From positions 74,613,353 to 74,677,352 of the forward strand of contig OX328130.1 of NCBI GenBank assembly GCA_946811695.1: 64,000 bases of DNA, in the 5' to 3' direction. The notes under the pieces are model-generated. The model did no database searches. It had not been told where the DNA came from and saw nothing but the letters and a program-made list of their open reading frames with translations. This document shows positions 34,330 to 44,456 of this stretch, piece after piece; position 1 is the stretch's first letter; each line of letters begins with the position of its first letter. A program made the translations under genes and the position numbers. The DNA is from Gonocerus acuteangulatus (Eukaryota; Arthropoda; Insecta; Hemiptera; Coreidae).

Positions 34330-34969
34330 TTCGAATGGCCAGCTTCCACTTAGCACGATTTCCCAACCGTTATCGAGATATTTACGAAAAATGTATGAAG
34401 ATCCGAAAACTTTTCATGTCTATTAATAAAATAATTTTTTTCGCATACTTCCTTAACTCCAAATATAACCAAAATTTAAACATCTTAGTTGGGATTCATT
34501 TCCAAGTTGTAGAAAATATTTCAGTTGAATCCCGCGATTCTAAGTTCCCACCAAAATATAATGACTTACAAAAACATTGATTCCACTTTTCTCAGGAACG
34601 GTTAGAGATATCGCCTTGAAAATGGTTTCATTCGTTTTCTTATGTCAAGAAACGTATAAAAAAAGTACCTGCAAGCATATAAACTCAGAAACGTAAGCGT
34701 TACGAATTTTTTTGCGCGAATTTCGCCCCAAACACTATCTTTTAGTGGGCGGATTCTGCTGGTTAACGAACTTGACGTTTCAAATTAGACGACAGATTTT
34801 TATACTAAATTTATTTAAAATCGGACCATTTTTGAGCTTGCTAGAGCGCGAACAGACAAGCATATATACAAATTTGGGCCACCTTTATCTATAGGGTCTG
34901 AAACGTGAAAGTTTCTAGTCGGCGCTTCCGTATTGCGTCATGAGGTCAACCTCATATAGGTAGGGAGCG

Positions 34970-34972
<3 letters not shown>
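34330..34972. repeat. Interspersed repeat block, family F
   Basis: Shares ordered blocks with 61930-62290: CACTTAGCACGATTTCCCAA against CACGTACTACGAGTTCCCAA, GATCCGAAAACTTT, TTTCGCCCCA, AACTTGACGTTT against AACTTGACCTTT, and TCGGACCATTTTTGAGC. The second location is inside a Helitron. Its tail (34895-34972) is also related to 30435-30545. No stable frame. Confidence 0.6.
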
Positions 34973-35024
<52 letters not shown>

Positions 35025-35026
35025 GC

Positions 35027-35062
<36 letters not shown>
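34973..35062. repeat. (TA)n microsatellite
   Basis: Two TA tracts separated by ACGCGTATA. Confidence 0.97.
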
Positions 35063-35064
<2 letters not shown>

Positions 35065-35185
35065 GCATCACATCGCGTTTCCTCCGTCTCTCTCAAGTCA
35101 TACTTTTTCAAATTTAAAGTCAAGTTCGTTAAGCAGCAGAATCCGACAAGCAGAACACAGTTTTATCGGCGAAATTCGCCTTTGG

Positions 35186-35188
<3 letters not shown>

Positions 35189-35258
<70 letters not shown>
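35189..35258. repeat. (TA)n-(GA)n microsatellite
   Basis: About 16 TA then about 19 GA units. Confidence 0.96.
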
Positions 35259-35260
<2 letters not shown>

Positions 35261-35537
35261 AATGTAAAGGGAAGGATTGGTCGTGAAGTAGGTAAGTGAT
35301 TTCGTGACACTCTTGAACAAGAAGGGTGGAGGATCCATCAGATAGGGCCACACTTCAATTACTCAACGACAACTTAACAGTCGTGTGCAGTAGTCACGTT
35401 ATCAAATTCAGTGTAACACGCTCAAAACATTTCATAACAAACCACCAACTCATTTACGATAACAATGAGCACAAGATTAATAACTACCTACACCACCAAT
35501 TTAATTTAAAAATAATCCGATAACAATGAAAAAAAAA

Positions 35538-36245
35538 TGAGGCCCAGTGGCCGTGAGTGTTAAGGCGTGATCACTTAACACTCCGAGACAAGGGTCGTGG
35601 GTTCGCTTTTCACTAGGGGTGGTCAATGTTGGGCAAAACTAAAAATTAAAATTAAAACTACATTCACTTTTTGGAACTAAAAATTGCAACCAAAAAAAAA
35701 ATTAAAAATAAAATTAAATTAATTAATGGATATTAGATAAACTAAAACTAAACCATTAGGGATTGATGAAAAACTAAATAAGCGTTAGTTTAGATTAGTT
35801 ATTATTATTAAAAGTACTAGAACTTGTTTTCATTTTGTTTTAACTAGGCTGAAGTTGTAGTTGTTAAGTTGTAACCTAATTTTATCCCCATTATAGTTCA
35901 CAAATAAACACTCTTTATTTAAAATAAAATACTTACATACCTATATTTTTAAACTTGTTCTAAAGTATGCAATAAACTAATTAGTAAATTAAAAACAAAA
36001 ACTAAACTAAAATCATAAATTCAGGTCACTTTTGCTTAAATTAAACTAATAATTACCATAATAAAAACTTATACTAAAACTAAAAATTAATCAAATCTAA
36101 AACTAAGACTAAAAATATAACGTGAGCTTTTTTTAGTTGGAGTAAACTAACGACTTCTTTGGAAAAAAGAAAAGGCATCAGCCCTATCCTGGCTAGAAAA
36201 GGGTGGTAACCTATAGATAACCCGTCCTAAAATTCTTAGTTAATG
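35538..36245 (+). mobile_element. SINE family 3, copy b, split by a MITE
   Basis: The head at 35538-35623 (GAGGCCCAGTGGCCGTGAGT, GGTCGTGGGTTCGC) and the body from 36153 (GAAAAGGCATCAGCCCTATC, CCTATAGATAACCCGTCCTA) are separated by about 530 bp of the family B hAT-like MITE. The intact copy at 30188 shows the pieces belong together. Confidence 0.75.
35624..36152. mobile_element. hAT-like MITE, family B, inside a SINE
   Basis: Starts CAATGTTGGGCAAAACTA and shares its right 250 bp with 2725-3048. The right TIR is decayed, so the TSD cannot be read. Interior extremely AT-rich with many AAACTAAAA words. Confidence 0.65.
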
Positions 36246-36710
36246 ATAATGGACGTTAACATTTAAATAATTAAAAAATACCTAAATATCATCTGTAAAA
36301 CATGAAAATTGTTCCTTCAAGAAAGAATTTCGTATGTTCCTTCTTTTGCTGATGAGATGAAAGAAAAAGAGAGATAGCAATTCATGGCTCCTTTAGTATT
36401 AATCAACAAGCAGGCAATAGCACTAAATCCTCCAGCAAAAAAAACAGAACCTTTCCTTCTCTTAACATCAATCCTTCTCGGGGTTTAAAAAAAAAATACT
36501 TTCTTTCTTAAGTCGAAATTAAACTTCTTCTTTTCCTCGCTTTCCTTCTTCCCAAGTCATTAATTAATTCTTCTTCATTTTCATTTTTATTTATTTTACA
36601 TTTCAAGTGCTTCTAACTCAAGTATTCCACCGAAATTCAGTTATTGGAATGAATCCATTTAATTAGGCACCTTTCAAAATTTTCCTGTTTCATGGACAGA
36701 TTGGTGGAAT
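36246..36710. other. No gene recognised
   Basis: AT-rich, pyrimidine tracts at 36495-36600. At 36660-36710 the minus strand may continue the mariner fragment (TNLSMKQENFERCL). Confidence 0.45.
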
Positions 36711-37283
36711 GCCAGTGGACCGTAGAATGTGTCGATCCAAGTTTTTCTTCTAGCTCTTCTACTGTTACAACAGGATTTTCTTCTACAGTAGCCGGCAGGA
36801 GTTGGTCGTCAAGCTCTGTTGCTAGACCTGTACGAGGCTAGTCTTCAAGCTTGCGGTTTATGTCGGTGGACTGTAGAATGTGTCGATCCAAGTTTTTCTT
36901 CTAGCTCTTCTACTGTTACAACAGGATTTTCTTCTACAGTAGCCTGCAGGAGTTGGTCGTCAAGCTCTGTTGCTAGACCTGTACGAGGCTAGTCTTCAAG
37001 CTTGCGGTTTATGTCGGTGGACTGTAGAATGTGTCGATCCAAGTTTTTCTTCTAGCTCTTCTACTGTTACAACAGGATTTTCTTCTACAGTAGCCTACAG
37101 GAGTTGGTCGTCAAGCTCTGTTGCTAGACCTGTACGAGGCTAGTCTTCAAGCTTGCGGTTTATGTCGGTGGACTGTAGAATGTGTCGATCCAAGTTTTTC
37201 TTCTAGCTCTTCTACTGTTACAACAGGATTTTCTTCTACAGTAGCCTGCAGGAGTTAGTCGTCAAGCTCTGCTAGACCTGTAC
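36711..37283 (-). repeat. Tandem array, 151-bp unit, about 3.8 copies, from a mariner transposase fragment
   Basis: The plus-strand unit starts TCGGTGGACTGTAGAATGTG. On the minus strand each unit encodes a piece of the N-terminal DNA-binding region of a mariner transposase: NRKLED, a stop, PRTGLATELDDQLL, then ATVEENPVVTVEELEEKLG and STHSTVH. The family norm there is L-E-D-K-P-R-S-G-R-P...L..E.P..T..E-L-A-E-x-L-x-V-S-H-S-T-V. Since 151 is not divisible by three, the frame breaks at each junction. No catalytic D-D-D part is present. Confidence 0.82.
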
Positions 37284-37823
37284 CGATGTACTACGGTTCT
37301 TGGCAAGGTATTAAGGGCCTAAAACGTGGCCTGGAACTATGATATCATAACTTTCATTGGCTAACTATTTATTAGAGAGTCCTGGAACTGGGCCTTTTTT
37401 TCAACGTATAAATTAATCTGCTTAATATAATTTCCTAATGAGATAGAAATCCACCCATTATTAAGAGCTGTATATGAACCCCGTGATCCCTAACTGCTGG
37501 AGAGATATTACCGAAACCTACAGAAGTGTATTACAGTCCCTAGTTTACTCCCGTTGTTTACCTCTGCCTGGTATTTTATCACAATTACAAGCCCCGTTTT
37601 CGAATGACTAGTGGCCCATTAGAAAGATTTAAAACAGGATTTATCTCCTCCGAATCCCGGGGATATTACAGGATCTAGTCTCTGATTATACCCAACTTCC
37701 TATCAATCAAACACCAATATCCTACCGTCCTTCACTTCCTGGGTCGTTATTCATTCTTAATACAAGTCAAAAACAATACTGAAAAGGGATTAAACAAAAA
37801 TTAACAATTTTTTATTTTACATA
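37284..37823. other. No gene recognised
   Basis: AT-rich, no repeat or coding assignment. Confidence 0.5.
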
Positions 37824-38480
37824 TCAGCTGAATGTTCGTGCTACTTCACGGCGGATAAGTAGTTATTTTATTACGTTAAATAATGTATCATCGAAATTAA
37901 CACTACTATGTATATAATTTTGTGCAGTTTATTATTGCACGGTTCCAGTCATGCTAATTGTCATTCATCAATTGATCAAAGTGTAATGTTTCTGGACATT
38001 TGGGCGCTTTGGACCATTGTCAAAAAACAGATAACTTAGAGATAACCCGTTATCTCTAGGTTATCAGTTACAGGAGTCTAAGGGTTCGGGATATTATTAC
38101 CTCGGGTGGACCATCACTTTACAGCGTAAACTCTATAGGGGAAAAAATCACAGTTTATTTCTAGTAATTCAAGGTCTGCTGTTGAAATGAAGCTCAAATA
38201 GAAATAATATTATGAAATAGATACAGTACGGTAACAGCTGACCTGTTCTCCTAGCAACGCATGCTGCCTTGGCTTGCCTGCTATCTAACCAAATAAAAAT
38301 TCAAACCCCACTAAAAATACTTAAAAATTCGAATATCACAAAATTCTTTCTTAGCGAGTGTTTACTTTCTAAAGGGAGTGTCCACGCAAAATTTCAAATT
38401 TTTCTGTCAAGTGGTTTGGGCTGGGCGATGATAAGTCAGTGAGTGAGTTAGTGGGTGGTATTTGACAAATATATAGTCGA
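37824..38480 (-). mobile_element. Helitron (family H), compact complete copy
   Basis: On the minus strand it begins TCGACTATATATTTGTC after A and ends with a decayed hairpin, CATTCAGCTGA, before T: A|TC...CTGA|T, with CTGA a permitted CTRR end. At 657 bp it lacks the block shared by 23504-24629 and 60666-61493. Confidence 0.88.
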
Positions 38481-38619
38481 TAATACTACAGAGAATGGTA
38501 ATTGTGAATTTTAAAGGCCTCATCACCTAAATTCTACACTGTAACGTATTTTGTTGCACTAAACACGAATCCGTTCGAAAAAAAAAGTCCTATAGAAAGA
38601 ATCCGTTACGAGAATACGT

Positions 38620-38754
38620 TTCGCTCATCAGAGTAGGGCATTATTCAATAAATTTTTTATTCAATAACCATTGAAATAAATTTTTATTTTTATTTAATGA
38701 ATAATAGTGTTCGCTCATTATTCAATACATTTTTATTGAATAAGAATTTATTTA
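38620..38754. mobile_element. hAT-like repeat, family G (left part)
   Basis: GAGTAGGGCATTATTCAATA then several TTTATTGAATAA words, as at 46915-47900 and 58130-58770. It resumes at 39342 after the mini-PLE insertion. Confidence 0.6.
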
Positions 38755-38857
38755 GTGAAGATGGAGATAGTTAGCCGTTGCAGAGATACGAAGACAATGT
38801 ATAGTTGGGATTCGGCTAGGAGAAAAACGTTAGACTTTCAGGAAGAAATCTGTATTT

Positions 38858-38892
38858 GGACGTTTCGGCTGCACATTGGCAGCCTTCTTCAG
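38858..38892 (-). ncRNA. Hammerhead ribozyme core, copy 3
   Basis: CTGAAGA, GGCTGC/GCAGCC stem II, GAAAC, GTC on the minus strand; core identical to the pair at 8240 and 8353. Confidence 0.75.
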
Positions 38893-39223
38893 CTAAAAAA
38901 ATACAACTTATAAGTAAAAAAATAAATATACAACTTGTAAGTAAAAAACAGGCAGAAATGAGCGTAGTATATACATCAAGACAATAAATTTTAACCACTT
39001 CTCACTATGTGAAAAATGTTCCCTTTGTGTACTGATTAGTTTGTTGTACTGTTTACTTACTACTTTCTACATGCTGTTTACTTTCCAACTACCGTATTTT
39101 CATTGTTTAAAAATAAGATTGGTTCTAATCATTGTCATGATGTATATACTACACTCATTTCTGCCTGTTTTTTACTTACAAGTTGTATATTTATTTTTTT
39201 ACTTATAAGTTGTATTTTTTTAG

Positions 39224-39258
39224 CTGAAGAAGGCTGCCAATGTGCAGCCGAAACGTCC
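39224..39258 (+). ncRNA. Hammerhead ribozyme core, copy 4
   Basis: Plus-strand mirror partner of 38858-38892 with all core bases intact; followed by CAAATACAGATTTC, as in the other copies. Confidence 0.75.
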
Positions 39259-39417
39259 AAATACAGATTTCTTCCTGAACGTCTGACGTTTTTCTCCTAG
39301 CCGAATCCCAACTATACCTTGTCTTCGTAAGAATTTATTTATTGACTGAATTTTTTTTTCTAATGAATAATTAATTATTTTTCAACATTTTGGAACAACA
39401 AACTCAAATTCTTTAAA

Positions 39418-39632
39418 ATCAGACCTTCAATTTGTTTATAGAATTTCCCATCATATTTAAAAAAACCGCTGTTAACACAAAGTTTTAGACTTTCTATAAA
39501 CAGATCAAAGGATAGAGGGCTATGGAGGTGGAGGGTGGGCCAATGGTTTTCGATAATTTCTAGCGTTTTGGCTAGTGGGACGTTAGTGAATAAGGATGTG
39601 GCATCAATGGAAACTAAAATGTGGCCGTGTTA
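39418..39632 (-). pseudogene. Penelope-like RT fragment (palm motif A)
   Basis: The minus-strand frame reads HILVSIDATSLFTNVPLAKT, then LEIIENHWP and FIESLKLCVNSGFFKYDGKF. S-x-D-x-x-S-L-F-T-N-V/I-P is RT motif A of PLEs, with the catalytic Asp. The F-x-Y-x-G-K-F-Y-x-Q-I-E-G-L segment that precedes the next motif is also recognisable. It ends before the Y-x-D-D box. It abuts, head to head, the GIY-YIG part on the opposite strand. Confidence 0.8.
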
Positions 39633-40294
39633 ATATCGCCTCAGATATATTGGCAAATATTAATATCGCCTCAGATATATTGGCACGCAACCAATTTCCC
39701 CCCAACCTCATAAAATCCCTTGTTAAAAAAGTAAAATCCCAACCTTCCAGCACTATCTCTCCCAATTCTTCCCTAACTCCCAGTTCCCAGATGTTCCGAT
39801 CTCTACCATTTACACCTGGACTGACTGATAAACTTACAAAGACAATTAAAAAATCCTACCCTTCCCTAAACTTTGGTTTGAAAACTACCAACAAACTCAA
39901 AACCCTCTACACCAAACTCAAAGATCCCATCCCTTTTGAACATACCAACCGATGTGTTTACCAAGTCCCTTGCCAAACCCCTTCCTGTAATGGTGTATAC
40001 ATAGGAGAAACCATAAATGACATTCACTCACGTCTTACACAACATAAACGAACCATCACTAATAAAGAAATAGATAAATCTGCACTTGCAAAACACGCCA
40101 TTACACAAAAACACACTTTTAACTTCGACGACACGAAAATTCTTTCTACACAACGTAACAAAAAAAGACTACAGATCTCGGAATGTGTACACATAAACTT
40201 AAACAAAAACAATATAAATTACAAAACTGACCAACAAGGCATTTCTCCTATGTACGCTAATATTTTCCAAATACTCGCCCGACCACCTACCTAG
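39627..40294 (+). CDS. Penelope-like element, C-terminal part with GIY-YIG endonuclease
   Basis: The open frame starting at the 39596 ATG is in PLE sequence from about codon 12. Numbered from that Met: a duplicated NIASDILA (14-21 and 23-30, from a 30-bp tandem repeat), FPPNLIKSLVKKVKS (34-48), LPFTPGLTDKLTKTIKK (70-86), a nuclease lead-in KLKDPIPFEHTNRC (107-120), CVYQVPC (120-126), NGVYIGET (132-139), Arg146, His150 and a probable catalytic Glu196 in ISECVHI. The RT portion is missing from this strand; part sits inverted next to it. A hammerhead core lies 508 bp downstream. Retrotransposon protein remnant, probably inactive. Confidence 0.85.
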
Positions 40295-40934
40295 ATTTTT
40301 ACCTTGCCCCTTGGGTATCCTTCCATTAACACCTTTTTCTCCTTTCCTGTCATAAAATGTCATAAACATCTGTTTGATCCTACCGCCCGTTTCCCCCACC
40401 TCTTGCTGTTTCCAGTTACATATACCCCTTGCAGATTCCTTTTTTCCTTAGACACTTTCACAATGGTTACTTAATTGCCAACCTTGGTCTTCCTCTGCCG
40501 CTCGGCATTTCCATTGGTATGTAGTATCTTATTTCTTTGTAAAATTAATTAATGTTACTATTAGCTACTATATTTGTCATTGGTATATAGTTCTCTTATT
40601 TCTTTGTAAAATCAATTAATGTTACTAATTACTATTAAAATCAATTACTGTACCTATTTTCTTTTTCATTCTACTCATTCTAAGAATTTTAAGACGATAT
40701 GTTCTGTTATAAGTTAAACTGTATCTATAGTTCTGTTAACTATCACAATTATAAATTTTTCTTGTTTGTTTCTGTATTAATTTCTTTTTTTGTCATTTTA
40801 GCTGACGAAGGCTACCAATGAGTAGCCGAAACGTCCGAAATATAGATTTTTTTAAAACAAAATCATATTGAGGTTTATTTAGCCGAATCCCAACCATTCC
40901 ATCTGTACTTATCACCTCGACGGCTAACTATCTA
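40295..40934 (+). mobile_element. PLE 3' terminal region with hammerhead
   Basis: Runs from the GIY-YIG stop through a two-copy 75-bp repeat (ATTTCTTTGTAAAATTAATT at 40530, repeated at 40600) to the hammerhead core at 40802. It ends TTTAGCCGAATCCCAACCAT and ACGGCTAACTATC, the same tail as the mini-PLEs. This links those ORF-less elements to a coding PLE. Confidence 0.75.
40802..40836 (+). ncRNA. Hammerhead ribozyme core downstream of PLE ORF
   Basis: CTGACGA, stem II GGCTAC/GTAGCC, GAAAC, GTC. The stem II bases differ from the mini-PLE cores in a compensatory way (GGCTGC/GCAGCC there), which supports a selected RNA helix. ACGT after GAA again implies an intermolecular stem III. Confidence 0.78.
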
Positions 40935-41513
40935 ATCATCATGAAATATATAAATGATAAATAGAGAAAAGGAATTAATCGACAAGGAAGACAGATATTA
41001 TTTATTCTTGGGATAAAACATTGTATATCTAAGTTTTTGATTAGCTCCAGACAACTCCATAGCTACACATTTCATCTAATTCCGCAAGATAGAGAGACGA
41101 GATGTATTTCTCAATTAGTATCAAGAATAACTTGGAGAAAATTAGCAAAGAGAAACTTGAGCTAAGTTTCTTCCTCTTAAATCAAATCCGTTACTTATCT
41201 AAGTAGGCAGCCATATCAATCTTTATTTACTATTTCAATTAGAAAATCTTAAACTCAATAAACAAAGATAAATTGGTCCATATTGCATAAATAAATAAAT
41301 AATGATAAACAATTTATTAAAGAATAAACTAAAAAAGAAAACGGATTGTACAGTAATTTTAACAGATTTTATCAATGTTTATAGAGGGTAAGCGTTTTTC
41401 CAGTAATTTTGGTTAAAATTATGAATATGTGCTACATTTTTCTCTTACATGGCAGTTAAGACGCCAGAAACTAGCCAATTACTAGCCATATACGAAGATT
41501 ACAGAATAGTACT
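40935..41513. other. No gene recognised
   Basis: AT-rich; nothing supportable. Confidence 0.5.
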
Positions 41514-42313
41514 TAAGGGTGGGTTTACATCTGATAGTTATTGCAGGATATTTATATCAGACACAAATTGTGATTAATGTAAACTGCAAACAATTTATGT
41601 CTGAGATATATATTTCTACCAGGAGCAATAAGGGTGGGTTTACATCTGATAGTTATTGCAGGATATTTATATCAGACATAAATTGTAATTAATGTAAACT
41701 GCAAACAATTTATGTCTGAGATATATATTTCTATCACGAGCAATAAGGGTGCGTTTACATCTGACATTTCTAGCAGAAAATTTCTCTCGGGTGTCGAATA
41801 TAATAATTATCTATCCGACAACTGAGATATATTTCCTGCGAGAACTGTCAGATGTAAACGCATATTATATTAGACAGAAATTCTGACCAATGCAAACTGC
41901 AACCAATTTATGTCTGAGATATATATTTCTATCAGGAGAATACTACTTAAGGGTGCGTTTACATCTGACACTTCTCGCAGAAAATTTATCTCGGGTGTCG
42001 GATATAATAATTATTATAATTAATATATTCGACACCTGAGATATATTTCCTGCGAGAAATGTCAGATGTAAACGCATCCTTATTACTCCTGATAGAAATA
42101 TATATCTCAGACATAAATTGTTTGCAGTTTACATTAGTCACAATTTCTGTCTGATATAAATATCCTGCAATAACTATCAGATGTAAACGCACCCTTATTG
42201 CTCCTGATAGAAATATATATCTCAGACATAAATTATTTGCAGTTTATATTAGTCACAATTTCTGTCTGATATAAATATCCTGCAATAACTATCAGATGTA
42301 AGCACACCCTTAT
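41514..42313. mobile_element. Nested palindromic MITE cluster
   Basis: AAGGGTGSGTTTACATCTGA occurs four times on the left half, and its inverse (TCAGATGTAAACGCA) three to four times on the right, with TTATGTCTGAGATATATATT in both. The centre near 42005 (TAATAATTATTATAATTAAT) is itself palindromic. Two related foldback elements appear nested or duplicated. Confidence 0.8.
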
Positions 42314-42420
42314 TGACTTAAATTCCTTAGACAAATAAGCCATTTCAGCTTATTTGTCCATTCTTTGTTTGTTCATTTTCGAGTAGTTTGCGTTCGTTTC
42401 AACGTACTTTTAGATAACAT

Positions 42421-42781
42421 ATTTAATTTTGTTGAGGGCGAGGTTAGCTCAGTGGTAGAGCACTGGACTAATAAGCTGGAGGACCTGAGTTCAAATCCCG
42501 AGCATGGTACTAAAGATTTTTTCTTCTAGTGTCTTCGTTCATGGGTTGAATTCGGCCTCCCTGACCGTCCCTAGGCCAACCCAGCCTTTAATTAATTAAT
42601 CAATGGGTACCTTGGTGCTAATGACTCTAGCAGCAAGGAGAAAACAGGCGGCCGGAGCATAGTACTGACCACACTATCTCCCTACTGAGCCGTATGGTCA
42701 TGAATCAGATACCTCTACAGTATCTGCCTCTCAGGGCCCTCGTGGGCTGTAACGGGATTTTTTTTTTAATTTAATTTTGTT
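42421..42781 (+). mobile_element. SINE family 2, copy c, with 13-bp TSD
   Basis: ATTTAATTTTGTT at 42421-42433 and 42769-42781 flanks the SINE body 42434-42768. Best-preserved head: GCTCAGTGGTAGAGCACTGG, ACTAATAAGC, GAGTTCAAATCCCGAGC. It ends in a T-rich stretch rather than poly(A). Confidence 0.93.
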
Positions 42782-43214
42782 ATCTCTGGTTTTTGTCTTG
42801 ACACGAACGCACAACGGCAAGCCGCATAGGAAAACCCGTAACTCTAGGTAATGTATAAATCAGAAAAATAAGACATCACAAATCAAGGGGGGTGATTTGG
42901 TGGGAATAAGCAATTGTAAGAATGCCAAACCTGCAATCTAATATCGTTGTAAATCGAAGAATCTTTATGGATTCATGCTAATCTTCAAGGAACGATGGTT
43001 AATTCCCCGATCGATACATAAGCATAAATAACCATCACGACCTTCAGAATATATTACTCCTTCCTAGTACTAGGACCAGAGAAAAATATGATACTTACCG
43101 ATGGAAACGTTCTTTCAAGTCAGAATTTTTTTAAAAAAGGAGTAGATGAATATCTACGTGCTTGAGAAGAGGCGGTAAAAAAAAAAATAAAATAAAAAAA
43201 AAATGGATGTGTGT
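42782..43214. other. No gene recognised
   Basis: Mixed composition, A-run near 43178. No supported feature. Confidence 0.5.
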
Positions 43215-43560
43215 AAGTTTAAAAGTTTAAGTGTTAGATCGGCGGAAAGGAGGCATATTAAGGTACAAGATTAGGTGTTTTGTGTGCGGGGTCAACGGAA
43301 AGGAAGAGTTTCGAAACGTGGGTGCGGTGGGGGTAGCTTTGTGTCTGTTTGTGTGTTTGGTCGGTGGAAGGGAGGCGTTTCGAGGCATGGATGCGAGGGT
43401 AGATGCGTTGAGAGTTTGTGTTTATGGTCACTGAGACCTCAGTGGGACGGTAGCAGTGTGTGTGTGTTATTGTGGCGCAAAGGATGCATATCCAGGTATG
43501 TGTACGAGGTTAGGTGTTTCTGTTTCTGTACGTGGTTAACAGAAAGGAACCGTTTCCTTC
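43215..43560. repeat. Degenerate GT-rich tandem repeat, about 65-70 bp
   Basis: Four to five diverged units share GGAAAGGAGGC-like, GGTTAGGTGTTT and TGTGTGTTTGGTC-like words. Strong G/T strand bias. Two overlapping plus-strand frames (67 and 96 codons) are cysteine- and glycine-rich because of this composition. Confidence 0.55.
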
Positions 43561-44337
43561 ATTAAAATATATTGGTGAAATTCTTAGCAAATGAGTGAGG
43601 GCTCGAACAAAAGATTCTTTTTAAATTTTAGCGGGTGGCAAAAATAATAATAATACTTTTAATGTTTTCATCTACTTTCCTTAGATGTGATTATTTTCAT
43701 GTCTAAACCATGTACACGATTGTCAGTATTATTTAGCATAAATTCTAGATTATGTTTTTGCTAAATATATCATATAAGTGGTTTATGTAATTTTTCTGAA
43801 TACAAAATCGTCAATACATTTATATAAGAATAGAATATCAGCAACAAATTTATAGAAGATTTCCTCAACCAAAAAAATCATCAAAGTAACTCCAATAGCA
43901 ACTGAACCGTAATTATGCATTTGCAATCCAAAATGCCGTTTAATAATTCTGTTATTGAGCTTATAACAACAATAACCGAAATAATATGACAATTTTCTCA
44001 ACCTTTCCCTTACCATAATCTGACTGCTCAAGTCGTTAGAAGATACCAACGACTATGACTTCTCTACAAGTAAGGACAGAAGCTATCCCTGAGTGTAATC
44101 CCCTAGAGCAGGATATTAATCTCTACCACTTGACTAAAGGATTAAACTAAACTTAAACTAATCAACTCCTTCCTAATAGGTAAGTTAAACAAGCCACTAG
44201 TAACTTGTTAATCCAAATCCTAACAATAGTCTTTAGTCCGAAACTCCAATATACTAACAGCTACACCCACTTCACCGAGCAGCCATCGTAGAAATATATT
44301 CTATAAACTAAAATCAGAACATAATCGCCAAAGTAAC

Positions 44338-44384
<47 letters not shown>

Positions 44385-44456
44385 TTATTACTAGTGGTCT
44401 AAGATACCACGACCTTCATCGAGCTGGTTAATGGATGAAATGTATTTTATACTAAA
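43561..44456. other. No gene recognised; TA tract at 44341-44383
   Basis: An 88-codon reverse frame at 43783-44049 has no family that I recognise. TA microsatellite near the end. Confidence 0.45.

Larger units (their letters stand above)
38742..39341. mobile_element. Palindromic mini-PLE (dual hammerhead) with 13-bp TSD
   Basis: AAGAATTTATTTA flanks a 574-bp insertion (38755-39328). The left arm (to about 38985) and right arm (from about 39130) are inverted copies carrying TTGGGATTCGGCTAGGAGAA, the hammerhead core and an AT-rich stretch. The spacer is about 140 bp. Here the left arm has the full PLE tail (GGAGATAGTTAGCCGTTG) and the right is cut at TCTTCGTA, the mirror of the element at 8161. 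The two similar 60-65-codon frames it yields are translations of the arms, not proteins. Confidence 0.87.

Noticed and set aside
38816..39300. Conserved proteins with a repeated FLLISCIFLAEEGCQC segment
   Set aside because: Translation of the inverted arms of a mini-PLE, including the hammerhead core.
42434..42510. tRNA-Ile gene
   Set aside because: Part of SINE family 2; acceptor-stem pairing is missing and the body continues in four copies.
43231..43565. Cysteine/glycine-rich secreted peptide
   Set aside because: GT-rich degenerate tandem repeat; no signal peptide and the phase changes between units.
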